A stretch of DNA of 16,599 nucleotides from an uncultured Bacteroidota bacterium (GTDB lineage Bacteria > Bacteroidota > Bacteroidia > Chitinophagales > Chitinophagaceae): assembly GCA_946479055.1 (NCBI GenBank), contig CAMLEX010000014.1:1-16599 (forward strand), given 5' to 3'. Shown here piece after piece: positions 6,566-12,995 of this stretch. Position 1 is the first letter of the stretch, and each line of letters starts with the position of its first letter. The notes under the pieces were generated by a model, which was given only the letters and a program-made list of their open reading frames with translations, was not told where the DNA came from and searched no databases. The position numbers and the translations under genes are program-made.

Positions 6566-7012
6566 ATGAAAAAAGTAATCTACCTGGCTTTCTTGCTGAC
6601 GGGTTTTGTAGCAATAGCCGCTCCTGCTCCATCTGAAATAAATGAAAAAATAATGAAAGCATTTAATGAAACTTTTACCGCTGCGCAAAATGTAAGCTGG
6701 CAGGAGTATGAAGATTATAGCCAGGCTAGTTTTGTGATTGACAAAATCGTGGTAAGGGCGCAATATGCTGAGGATGGCAGGTTGATAAGAACTATCCGTT
6801 ACTATAGCGAAAAAGAACTACTTCCTAATATTGTAGCAAAGTTGAAAAAAAGATATGCTGGTAAAGAAATAACAGGAGTTACTGAAAGTTCATCTGATGA
6901 TGAGGTTAGTTTTACAATTAATATCAAAGATGAAAATAACTGGTATATCGTCAAAGCAGATGTATATGGCAATCTGCAACAAACCGAAAAATTTAAAAGA
7001 GCTGATAAGTGA
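6566..7012 (+). CDS. PepSY-like (DUF2874-type) secreted protein 1
   Basis: This 148-aa protein has a signal peptide (MKKVIYLAFLLTGFVAIAA, cleavage near residue 19-21) followed by a single small alpha/beta domain. It shows the pattern of the PepSY-like family: F-x3-F-x2-A-x2-V-x-W (about 33-45), then alternating hydrophobic strands (ASFVIDKIVVRAQY), GRLIRTI, a helix with NIVAKLKKRY, and a repeat of the strand set (TFTINIKDENNWYIVKADVYGNL). The domain therefore appears as two half-repeats. It is periplasmic or secreted, and the molecular role of such proteins in Bacteroidota is not established. Two paralogues lie at 12339 and 12996. The start is preceded by an A-rich stretch (AAATTAAACAAA) with no Shine-Dalgarno sequence, usual in this phylum. 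It converges on asnB. Confidence 0.78.
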   Translation: MKKVIYLAFLLTGFVAIAAPAPSEINEKIMKAFNETFTAAQNVSWQEYEDYSQASFVIDKIVVRAQYAEDGRLIRTIRYYSEKELLPNIVAKLKKRYAGKEITGVTESSSDDEVSFTINIKDENNWYIVKADVYGNLQQTEKFKRADK

Positions 7013-7022
7013 TACTTCCAGC

Positions 7023-7089
7023 CACGAATTACACTAATGACAAGAAGAGTGAAAATGATAAGCGTTACTGTTAATTAGTGTAATTCGTG
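7023..7089. terminator. perfect 16-bp inverted repeat between convergent genes
   Basis: CACGAATTACACTAAT (7023-7038) and ATTAGTGTAATTCGTG (7074-7089) are exact reverse complements separated by 35 bases. They fill the 82-base gap between two gene ends. The position suggests bidirectional termination, but there is no T-tract, and CACGAATTA words are familiar to me as dispersed intergenic repeats in Bacteroidota. Confidence 0.5.
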
Positions 7090-7094
7090 ATATA

Positions 7095-8942
7095 TCAGAT
7101 AAAAAATGCTGCCGTTAAATATCTCCAGTCATTGGTATTTGTCTCGTAGGCCGAAGAACCCTGTATCGGTTTTGTAATTATTCCCGGATTTAATATTTTT
7201 TCCTTTACAAGCTTTTGCCGGGCTTCCTGTATCATTTCTCTGAGTTTTTTATTTTGCATCCATTGTTTTTGTGGCGGCTCAAATCCTACTTTATCCCGCC
7301 TCCAGGTTATTTCCGCAGGCAAGCGTTTCCCCATACTTTCTCTCAACAACCATTTTGTCCATCCTTGCCGTATTTTGAAATGAGGTGGCAGTGTGAAAAT
7401 AAATTCCACCAGCCCGTGATTCAGAAAAGGTAAACGGACCTCCCGGCCATGCGCCATCGAGTTTCTGTCTGCATAGCGTAATAATTCTTCAAGCCCATGT
7501 ACACAGGTATTAAAATATAAAAGACCATTCAAATGCCTGAGTTCGGGAGTAGTATAATAGGCTTCCTTGCTTTGTAATTTTACAAACTCTTTATCCAGGT
7601 CTTCGTGATTTAATGCATGAAAAAGATATTGGCGTTCCAATATTACTGAAGCAAGATCAGGCAATAAAGAAGCTAGTATATTTTTAAAACCAAATTTTTC
7701 CTGTATACCAATTTTCCGTGCCGCCGCTATTTCTCCGCTCTGCATCAATTTTCTTTTTTGAAACAATTCCTGCCAATACCATTTGTAGTATTTGTGATAG
7801 CCAGCCAATGTCTCATCGGCGCCCTGCCCGTCAAGCAATACTGTTACATGCTGTTGCCTGGCTAGTTCAAAGACTTTGTACTGGGCAAAGGCACTCGCTG
7901 ACCCAACCGGTTCTTCCTGGTGGTATAAAAAACTTTCCCAATCATTAATTAGATCTTCAACATTGATAGAAACCAGCTGTTGTTGTAACCCAAATTGGTT
8001 AGCTACCTGGCTGGAGAAATACTGTTCATTCTTTTCAAACCCAGGAAATATTGCAGTGAAACATTTATGGTTTTGGCTCGTAGCCCGCAGCTCATGGCTC
8101 ATGGCTGCTATCGAAGAACTATCAAGACCACCACTTAAGGAGGTGCCGATAGCTACATCACTCCTTAATCTTCTTTTTACAGAGGTTTCAAAAAAATGAT
8201 GGAACTTTTCTATCGCTTCTGCATCTGTAATTTTGTTATCCTGGAGTTCAGGATTAATGTCCCAATACTTTTCAATAACCAGTTCGCCTGATGACGGTGT
8301 GTAGTAAAGCCTTGATGCTGGTGGAAGTTTTAAAATATTTTCAAAAAAAGTTTCTTCCGGTTGTTCGGGATTGTCAACATAGCCAATGGTTATAAAATTG
8401 AACAACATTTTCAGGTTAGCTATTCGCTGTATACCCGTTGCCCACAATGCTTTCATTTCTGAAGCAAAAACAAATTTTTCTTTATCGTAATAATAGAAAA
8501 AAGGCTTTTCGCCAAAGCGGTCCCTTGCAGCAAACAATTCCTGTTCTTGTTCATCCCAGATTGCAAGGGCAAACATGCCATCAAAATGTTCAACACATTC
8601 ATCATTCCAATGATCATAAGCGGCTGCTATTACTTCTGTGTCGGATTGTGTCCGGAAGGAATAACCTTTCTGTACCAGCTCATTTTTTAATTCAATATAA
8701 TTGTAGATCTCTCCGTTGTGGACAAGGCTGTAGCGATTGAGATAATGCATTGGTTGTGCAGCGGCTTCACTAAGATCAATTATCGAAAGCCGGCGATGGC
8801 CGAGAAGTACTGTTTTATTTTCGTTTTGCCACAATCCTTCTCCATCAGGCCCCCGGTGGGTCAGTGTACCCGTCATTTTTTTCAAATGAGGAATTCCGTA
8901 TTTGTTCGGATCAACCTGAATGATGCCAGCGATACCACACAT
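7095..8942 (-). CDS. asnB: asparagine synthase (glutamine-hydrolysing)
   Basis: This 615-aa cytoplasmic enzyme makes asparagine from aspartate, glutamine and ATP. The N-terminal glutaminase domain (about 2-200) begins MCGIAG, so Met removal exposes the nucleophile C2. It also has LTHRGPDGEG (27-36), GHRRLSIIDL (48-57), VHNGEIYNY (74-82) and SDTEV (100-104). The synthetase domain carries the ATP PP-loop SLSGGLDSSS (268-277), then LLDGQGADETLAGYHKYY and the RNSMAHGREVRLPFLNH segment. Length is normal for the family. Some homologues act on surface-polysaccharide or peptide substrates, but all motifs fit a housekeeping AsnB. The start is fixed by the required Cys2. The gene is preceded by a TATTTTCG box and a 12-bp palindrome, and appears to be transcribed alone. 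Confidence 0.92.
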   Translation of the reverse strand: MCGIAGIIQVDPNKYGIPHLKKMTGTLTHRGPDGEGLWQNENKTVLLGHRRLSIIDLSEAAAQPMHYLNRYSLVHNGEIYNYIELKNELVQKGYSFRTQSDTEVIAAAYDHWNDECVEHFDGMFALAIWDEQEQELFAARDRFGEKPFFYYYDKEKFVFASEMKALWATGIQRIANLKMLFNFITIGYVDNPEQPEETFFENILKLPPASRLYYTPSSGELVIEKYWDINPELQDNKITDAEAIEKFHHFFETSVKRRLRSDVAIGTSLSGGLDSSSIAAMSHELRATSQNHKCFTAIFPGFEKNEQYFSSQVANQFGLQQQLVSINVEDLINDWESFLYHQEEPVGSASAFAQYKVFELARQQHVTVLLDGQGADETLAGYHKYYKWYWQELFQKRKLMQSGEIAAARKIGIQEKFGFKNILASLLPDLASVILERQYLFHALNHEDLDKEFVKLQSKEAYYTTPELRHLNGLLYFNTCVHGLEELLRYADRNSMAHGREVRLPFLNHGLVEFIFTLPPHFKIRQGWTKWLLRESMGKRLPAEITWRRDKVGFEPPQKQWMQNKKLREMIQEARQKLVKEKILNPGIITKPIQGSSAYETNTNDWRYLTAAFFI

Positions 8943-8953
8943 ATTGTAAATAT

Positions 8954-8961
8954 CGAAAATA
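8954..8961 (-). promoter_or_regulatory. -7 box candidate for asnB
   Basis: TATTTTCG on the minus strand differs from TAnnTTTG by one base and ends 11 bases before the asnB ATG. A similar TAATTTCG box precedes the gene at 13578. No clear TTG is found at the expected distance. Confidence 0.35.
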
Positions 8962-9009
8962 ATCCGGAGCCGGGCTGAATTGTAATTATGTAAACTGTTT
9001 TATTTTCCC

Positions 9010-9050
9010 TTCAACAATTGCTGCGATTGAAAATAACAGCAATTGTTGGA
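9010..9050. repeat. 12-bp perfect palindrome upstream of asnB
   Basis: CAACAATTGCTG (9012-9023) and CAGCAATTGTTG (9037-9048) are exact reverse complements around a 13-base loop; two more outer positions pair with one G-T. It sits about 70 bases upstream of asnB and 60 bases downstream of the DUF2911 gene end. It could be a hairpin ending that transcript or a binding site for asnB control; no T-tract follows on the minus strand. Confidence 0.45.
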
Positions 9051-9085
9051 AAATCTTTACAAGATAAAAAGGGGCTAAGATCTAA

Positions 9086-9108
9086 GGTGTCCTTTTAGGG
9101 GACAGGGG
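9086..9108. repeat. REP-like palindromic repeat (copy B)
   Basis: TGTCC TTTTAGG GGACA followed by GGGGTT lies directly after the stop codon of the minus-strand DUF2911 lipoprotein gene and shares CCTTTTAGGGGA-type words with copy A at 2065-2097. On the minus strand, TAAAAGG here can also pair with CCTTTTTA at 9072-9065, which ends in a T-run, so the repeat may help terminate transcription. Confidence 0.4.
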
Positions 9109-9759
9109 TTAAAATTTGATCGGCAATTTGGCTACCACATCAGCCCAGGCTATAACAAGGTTGGCACCTGTATCTGCTTTTTCAAATACCATCGTGAAAT
9201 ATTCCAGTGAAGTACCGTTTGTTGATACAGGTATTTCAAACCGGCCTATATCTTTAGTACTGTCTTGTTTTAATCCCCATGTATCAATATTAGAGTTTAA
9301 AATTATTGTCCATGTATCAACATGTGGTATCCCATAAATAATATAGCGACCGGCCTTTATTTTTTTCCCCTGGATAGTAGCTGGTTTATAAAAAGTTATT
9401 TCCGACGCTTCATTAGCCCCCAATCGCCAGGTTTCATCATATTTCAATATACCATTAAACAAAGCCCGTCTTTGTAAATGCGGACGGCTATATATAAGCC
9501 GGGCAACAGGTGGTGGTGTATTGGCATTGGCCATTTTAATTTTAGGATAATCAACCGGAAAGTAACTCATATCCATAGGAGATACATCAACACTGGCATA
9601 TGTATTGGCGGCTATTTCCGGCTGTTGCTTGATAAGCGTATCCGGAATTTTAACCTTTTGGTCAACAGGTGCTTCTTTTTGTTTTTGCTCACAGGCAATA
9701 GCAGTAATAAAAAAAGATAAGAGAAATAAAGTCAAATATTGTGTGGTGACTGTCTTCAT
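9109..9759 (-). CDS. DUF2911 domain lipoprotein
   Basis: This 216-aa protein carries a lipoprotein signal peptide with lipobox ITAIAC, so C23 would be lipidated. A linker (EQKQKEAPVDQ onward) leads to a DUF2911 domain over about 55-216. Shared domain motifs are SPMDMSYFP, RLIYSRP, WRLGANEASEITFYKP, GKKIKAGRYIIYGIP and the final LVIAWADVVAKLPI. DUF2911 is an uncharacterised, probably beta-rich domain frequent in Bacteroidota. The protein is expected at the inner face of the outer membrane or at the cell surface. It starts 12 bases after the upstream DUF2911 paralogue and must be in the same operon. The roughly 70 residues that precede its domain are longer than in the paralogue. Confidence 0.82.
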   Translation of the reverse strand: MKTVTTQYLTLFLLSFFITAIACEQKQKEAPVDQKVKIPDTLIKQQPEIAANTYASVDVSPMDMSYFPVDYPKIKMANANTPPPVARLIYSRPHLQRRALFNGILKYDETWRLGANEASEITFYKPATIQGKKIKAGRYIIYGIPHVDTWTIILNSNIDTWGLKQDSTKDIGRFEIPVSTNGTSLEYFTMVFEKADTGANLVIAWADVVAKLPIKF

Positions 9760-9771
9760 ATAAATAATACA

Positions 9772-10335
9772 TTATAGAAAAATGGGCAATGCCACTTTGA
9801 TGTTTTCCCAGGCAACGATAAGATTAATAGCTGAATTTTCCTTTTCAAAAGTAATAGCAAGTGATTCAGCAGGTTCACTTAATGTTTGAACCGGGGAATC
9901 AACCCGAACTACATCTTTAGACGGGTTATATTTAAAAGAACCCCAGATATCGGTTTCTTTGTTGATTATAAATGTCCAGGCTTTTTCATTTACAATTGCA
10001 TATAGGGTGTAACGGCCTTTGGCAATTTTTTTGCCTCCTATCGTTACTGGTTTATAAAACTCAATCTCAGTTGCTTCGTTTGCTCCCAACCGCCACAACT
10101 TTCCATATTCTACCAGTCCTCCAAAAACGGTTCTGCCTTCTTTTTTGGGTCGGCTATAAATGACTCTTGCAGTAAGAGGTTCTGTTATTTTGTCTTGCGC
10201 TTTCAAACTTGGGTACCGAAGAGGATAATAACATATATCCAAAGGTGATTTATCAACTGCAGGAAGGCTGGATTGAGCTATTGCCCCAAAAGAAAGAAAT
10301 AATACGGCGGCAGCTAAAAATATACTCTTTTTCAT
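9772..10335 (-). CDS. DUF2911 domain secreted protein
   Basis: This 187-aa protein has a cleavable signal peptide (MKKSIFLAAAVLFLSFGAIA, cleavage before Q21) and a DUF2911 domain over the remainder. It shares the ordered motifs SPLDICYYP, RVIYSRP, WRLGANEATEIEFYKP, GKKIAKGRYTLYAI and NLIVAWENIKVALPI with its downstream neighbour, which shows a tandem duplication followed by divergence. There is no lipobox Cys, so this copy is soluble in the periplasm or secreted while its partner is a lipoprotein. Function is unknown. An exact TATTTTTG box lies 13 bases upstream of the ATG, so this is the first gene of the two-gene operon. Confidence 0.82.
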   Translation of the reverse strand: MKKSIFLAAAVLFLSFGAIAQSSLPAVDKSPLDICYYPLRYPSLKAQDKITEPLTARVIYSRPKKEGRTVFGGLVEYGKLWRLGANEATEIEFYKPVTIGGKKIAKGRYTLYAIVNEKAWTFIINKETDIWGSFKYNPSKDVVRVDSPVQTLSEPAESLAITFEKENSAINLIVAWENIKVALPIFL

Positions 10336-10348
10336 AAAAATGTATTTG

Positions 10349-10356
10349 CAAAAATA
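10349..10356 (-). promoter_or_regulatory. -7 box for the DUF2911 operon
   Basis: TATTTTTG on the minus strand is an exact TAnnTTTG match ending 13 bases before the ATG at 10335. No TTG is seen at 19-23 bases upstream, so support rests on the -7 box alone. Confidence 0.4.
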
Positions 10357-10383
10357 AGTGATTCAACTATTGATGAATGCCTT

Positions 10384-10986
10384 TTATTGATTTGCTATCT
10401 CTTTCAGTATTTCATATTGCCTGAAAATGTAGGGCATGGCATCATCCCAGAAATGACGATAACACTCCTGCAATGGTTGGTAGTGTTTTTCAAACAAACG
10501 TGAGGCAGTTTCACTTTCCGTTAAATAAGTTGACCGATGCACCAACCCTCCAAAGCTTTTTTCTGTTCCCCAAATAGTGCGGTAATTGAAAAGCCAGTTT
10601 TGAGATTTCATATAAGGGAACATGCCTGCAAACCGGTCAGGAAACCATTGTTTATTTTCTTCCAGGGAATGATAGACCTGATGAGAAAAACTGAAAAGAG
10701 AAGATTCGGTAAACTCGTTGGTATCAATAGCTAAAAAATGATCATAGACTACATCAATAAAAGCGCCGCTATACAGGCGGTAATGTGGCCTAAAAAATTC
10801 TTTCGCTTCTTTAGTTGCGGGATGATTGTCAGTAAAAGTATCAATAATACGATGAAGCATAATTCCGGCCTGGATTCGGGTAGGATAATCGAACTTCTTT
10901 TTACCTTTTACAAAATCACTGATCATATTGCCCACTAATATATCCGGATCATTAAAAGACAAAAATGCATGAGCCAGGTAATTCAT
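10384..10986 (-). CDS. acpH: acyl carrier protein phosphodiesterase-type protein (DUF479/AcpH)
   Basis: This 200-aa cytoplasmic protein matches the AcpH/DUF479 family, whose characterised member removes the 4'-phosphopantetheine group from acyl carrier protein. The HD-like metal ligands are in place: MNYLAHAFLS with H6, GNMISDFVKG with D24, the MLHRIIDTFTDNHP segment with H45, D49 and D53, and FIDVVYDHFLA with D78, D82 and H83. The length fits the family (about 190-200 aa). The ATG lies four bases after a TATCTTTA box, so the transcript would be nearly leaderless. The actual substrate in Bacteroidota has not, to my knowledge, been shown. Neighbours on both sides are unrelated, so it is probably transcribed alone. 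Confidence 0.8.
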   Translation of the reverse strand: MNYLAHAFLSFNDPDILVGNMISDFVKGKKKFDYPTRIQAGIMLHRIIDTFTDNHPATKEAKEFFRPHYRLYSGAFIDVVYDHFLAIDTNEFTESSLFSFSHQVYHSLEENKQWFPDRFAGMFPYMKSQNWLFNYRTIWGTEKSFGGLVHRSTYLTESETASRLFEKHYQPLQECYRHFWDDAMPYIFRQYEILKEIANQ

Positions 10987-10990
10987 ACTT

Positions 10991-10998
10991 TAAAGATA
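10991..10998 (-). promoter_or_regulatory. -7 box immediately before the acpH start
   Basis: TATCTTTA on the minus strand matches five of six fixed bases of TAnnTTTG and ends four bases before the ATG, the same geometry as at 1237-1249. The upstream sequence also contains CTCACTACCCAC-type words like those at 1202-1230. Confidence 0.4.
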
Positions 10999-11123
10999 GG
11001 GAGTTGTGGGTAGTGAGAAGTGGAACGTCAAAAATGAATAGTGATGAAAAAATATCTTACTACAGACACTTACAATTAAACCAGTAACTGGCAACCAGCA
11101 ACTCCTTACAGACTACCCGCCAT

Positions 11124-11792
11124 TCACTTTTCAGCACTCAATTCTTTATTTTTTTTATACAATCTGTATGAGTAAACAGCGGGTATAATGACTAATATTA
11201 TGGTCACTGTAAAAAATACAATAAAGGAAATTGTATCTGGTAGTAAAAGGCACAACAGTGAAAGTCCCAAGCCCCCCGCAAACCAGATCTTGCCTGCCAG
11301 TAAATGTGTTTTCCGCCAGTTTTCTGCATTATTTAAAGTCCACGGTACCCGAAAGCCTGCGAAATAATTTGGTTTAATATTATGCATGTAATTGCCAATA
11401 AAACAAAAGAGCAACCCTACGCCTGCAAAAACATAGCGGATTCCTAATTCAAATCCTCCTTTTGCAGAACTGTAAATTATAAAGCAAGACATGGCCGATA
11501 TAAAAATGCTTATTACAAAGGCCATCCGGATCAGGCGGTCTTTATTTTCAATCGCATATTTTTTAGGATCAATCTTATAAATATTTGAAAGCAGGAAAAA
11601 TAAACCGATGCTCACTAATGCAAGAACACCTGTCATTACCAGTAATTCAGTTTTATCGCCATACCGGTCAGGATGGCCTTGCAGGTCAAAGTGCATGGCT
11701 ATTTTTTCCGGCAATGATTTCCAGATAACAAGAAGATAAACTAGAGGAATGACGGCAATTGGCCAGATGAGTATTTTGAAATATTTATTCAT
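11124..11792 (-). CDS. sdpI: SdpI-like membrane protein (DUF1648 plus SdpI domains)
   Basis: This 222-aa protein has about six membrane segments (near 7-25, 50-70, 90-108, 118-136, 166-184 and 188-208). The first loop carries the DUF1648 motif IAMHFDLQGHPDRYGDK (31-47). The SdpI signature lies between segments 4 and 5: GNYMHNIKPNYFAGFR and VPWTLNNAENWRKTH (133-163). In Bacillus subtilis SdpI confers immunity to the SdpC toxin and sequesters the repressor SdpR at the membrane. No SdpC-like toxin gene is in this window, so here it may be immunity against a neighbour's toxin or a general membrane-signal sensor. I chose the ATG at 11792, two bases after the repressor's stop codon; an in-frame ATG at 11828 would overlap the repressor and add charged residues. 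Confidence 0.8.
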   Translation of the reverse strand: MNKYFKILIWPIAVIPLVYLLVIWKSLPEKIAMHFDLQGHPDRYGDKTELLVMTGVLALVSIGLFFLLSNIYKIDPKKYAIENKDRLIRMAFVISIFISAMSCFIIYSSAKGGFELGIRYVFAGVGLLFCFIGNYMHNIKPNYFAGFRVPWTLNNAENWRKTHLLAGKIWFAGGLGLSLLCLLLPDTISFIVFFTVTIILVIIPAVYSYRLYKKNKELSAEK

Positions 11793-11794
11793 AA

Positions 11795-12058
11795 TTATTT
11801 TCTTTTTGATTTGAATTGCATGAGCCATTTCATTATTTCATCCACTACCGTTGTATTTAATGAATAGTAAACATATTGTCCTTCTTTCTCTGCTATTACC
11901 AGTTTGGCCTGCTTCAGCAGGTCAAGATGGTGGGAAATACTGGGGCCGGATATTTTAAAACGTTCGACTATTTCCCCGGCTGTCATATCCCTTTCCTGCA
12001 GCAGTTGGAGTATTTCCCGCCTTGTCGGATCATTGAGTGCTTTAAAAATTGTATTCAT
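11795..12058 (-). CDS. sdpR: ArsR/SdpR-type winged-helix repressor
   Basis: This 87-aa DNA-binding protein is a minimal ArsR-family winged helix: LNDPTRREILQLL (8-20), MTAGEIVERF (25-34), the recognition helix region SGPSISHHLDLLKQAKLV, and the wing AEKEGQYVYYSLN (56-68). It lacks the ELCVCD-type metal-binding cysteines of arsenic and zinc sensors and closely resembles the SdpR autorepressor as I remember it. It is encoded two bases upstream of the SdpI-like gene, the same pairing as in Bacillus. It probably represses its own operon through the perfect dyad at 12080-12101, with SdpI relieving repression. The ATG at 12058 gives the standard N-terminus (MNTIFKALNDPTRR). Confidence 0.85.
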   Translation of the reverse strand: MNTIFKALNDPTRREILQLLQERDMTAGEIVERFKISGPSISHHLDLLKQAKLVIAEKEGQYVYYSLNTTVVDEIMKWLMQFKSKRK

Positions 12059-12079
12059 TCCTTCAATTGATTCGTTAGC

Positions 12080-12101
12080 TATTTAGACAAATATCTAAAT
12101 A
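12080..12101 (-). promoter_or_regulatory. SdpR-type operator overlapping the operon promoter
   Basis: TATTTAGA (12080-12087) and TCTAAATA (12094-12101) form a perfect 8-bp dyad around CAAATA, 21 bases upstream of the repressor ATG. The minus-strand sequence GATATTTG (12095-12088), five of six bases of a TAnnTTTG box, lies within the dyad, so a bound ArsR-type dimer would block transcription. The link to the adjacent repressor is inferred from position and symmetry. Confidence 0.65.
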
Positions 12102-12242
12102 ACTTTTGGATAATAAAAATAAAAAAATGTATCAATTGTGATACTGCCCTTTATAAAAGGTAGAAAAGTATGGATGTGCGGTTAATGAATGTAAACCCTT
12201 GTTAACAGTGTTTAACAGCCGTTCCCATTAATCCTAATTCAC

Positions 12243-12277
12243 TTGCCATGGGGTGTAACCTAATCTACTTTTACACC
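12243..12277 (+). promoter_or_regulatory. promoter with overlapping inverted repeat, second PepSY-like gene
   Basis: TTG (12243-12245) and TACTTTTA (12266-12273) are 20 bases apart, the same architecture as at 6382-6412. A 7-bp inverted repeat, GGTGTAA (12252-12258) and TTACACC (12271-12277), overlaps the spacer and -7 box and could be an operator. The leader would be about 60 bases. Confidence 0.4.
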
Positions 12278-12338
12278 GTCATACTTACCAAATGACAATT
12301 TTTAAAAAGTAAACCTTAATCATTAAAATAATCAGAAC

Positions 12339-12776
12339 ATGAAAAAGATCATCATTATGCTGGCAGTAGCAATAAGCAGTTTAACTGCATTTGCCAGGGA
12401 AGAAAATGTAAGCACAACAGTTTTAAATTCTTTTAACAAACAGTTTGCCGGTGCCAAGGAAGTGCAATGGACAACCACCAATGACTATTACAAAGCAGCT
12501 TTTATCTACAATGGACAGAACGTAAGTGCTTTCTACCAATTAGATGGCGGGTTAATAGCAATGACAAGAAACATCAGCTCTTTGGAACTTCCCATCAGCC
12601 TTCAAACCAATCTTAAAAACAACTATAGTAAATATTGGATATCAGATCTGTTTGAGGTGTCTAATAATGAAGGAACGAGCTATTACATTACAATTGAAAA
12701 TGCCGAAACAAAAATCATTTTGAAATCCAATGATGCCGGCAAGTGGAACAACTATAAGAAAATGGCAAAAATATAA
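12339..12776 (+). CDS. PepSY-like (DUF2874-type) secreted protein 2
   Basis: This 145-aa protein has a signal peptide (MKKIIIMLAVAISSLTAFA, cleavage about residue 19) and one PepSY-like domain. Shared landmarks with its paralogues are NSFNKQFAGAKEVQW (27-41), YYKAAFIYNGQNVSAFY, GGLIAMTRNI, LELPISLQTNLKNNY and a second strand set, TSYYITIENAETKIILK. It is predicted to be periplasmic or secreted, role unknown. The start follows TAATCATTAAAATAATCAG-type A/T-rich sequence with no Shine-Dalgarno. A TTG-N20-TACTTTTA promoter and a terminator at 12830-12866 make it a single-gene unit. A palindrome starts directly after its stop codon. Confidence 0.77.
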   Translation: MKKIIIMLAVAISSLTAFAREENVSTTVLNSFNKQFAGAKEVQWTTTNDYYKAAFIYNGQNVSAFYQLDGGLIAMTRNISSLELPISLQTNLKNNYSKYWISDLFEVSNNEGTSYYITIENAETKIILKSNDAGKWNNYKKMAKI

Positions 12777-12801
12777 GCCCGCCTGAATGGCCAGGCCGGG
12801 C
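12777..12801. repeat. GC-rich palindrome at the stop codon of PepSY-like gene 2
   Basis: GCCCGCCTG (12777-12785) pairs with CAGGCCGGGC (12792-12801) with one bulged base and a six-base loop, followed by AGGCAG. It starts at the base after the TAA. Its base composition contrasts with the A/T-rich surroundings and it shares GGCAGGC with the hairpin at 6515-6534, so it may be a member of the same dispersed repeat family. Confidence 0.4.
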
Positions 12802-12829
12802 AGGCAGTTAGTTTTGGTGTGTGGTAAAA

Positions 12830-12866
12830 AGCCCCGTCTTTCACATACAGAAAGCGGGGTCTTTCT
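12830..12866 (+). terminator. intrinsic terminator after PepSY-like gene 2
   Basis: CCCCG-T-CTTTC (12832-12842) pairs with GAAAGCGGGG (12850-12859) around a seven-base loop, with one bulged T. An A-run precedes and TCTTTCT follows the stem. Confidence 0.7.
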
Positions 12867-12995
12867 AAAACTCATTACTGCGGTTACCAGGAATCTTTAG
12901 CAAGTTGTTTATATACAATCTCCGGTTGCTATTGCTTTAAAAATAACTTTAAGTCTTTTCAGATCAAATATCATTAATCATTAAACCTCTTATTT

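Noticed and set aside
7215..8978. Several plus-strand open frames opposite asnB
   Set aside because: They are short, unrelated to any family I know, and overlap a strongly conserved minus-strand gene.
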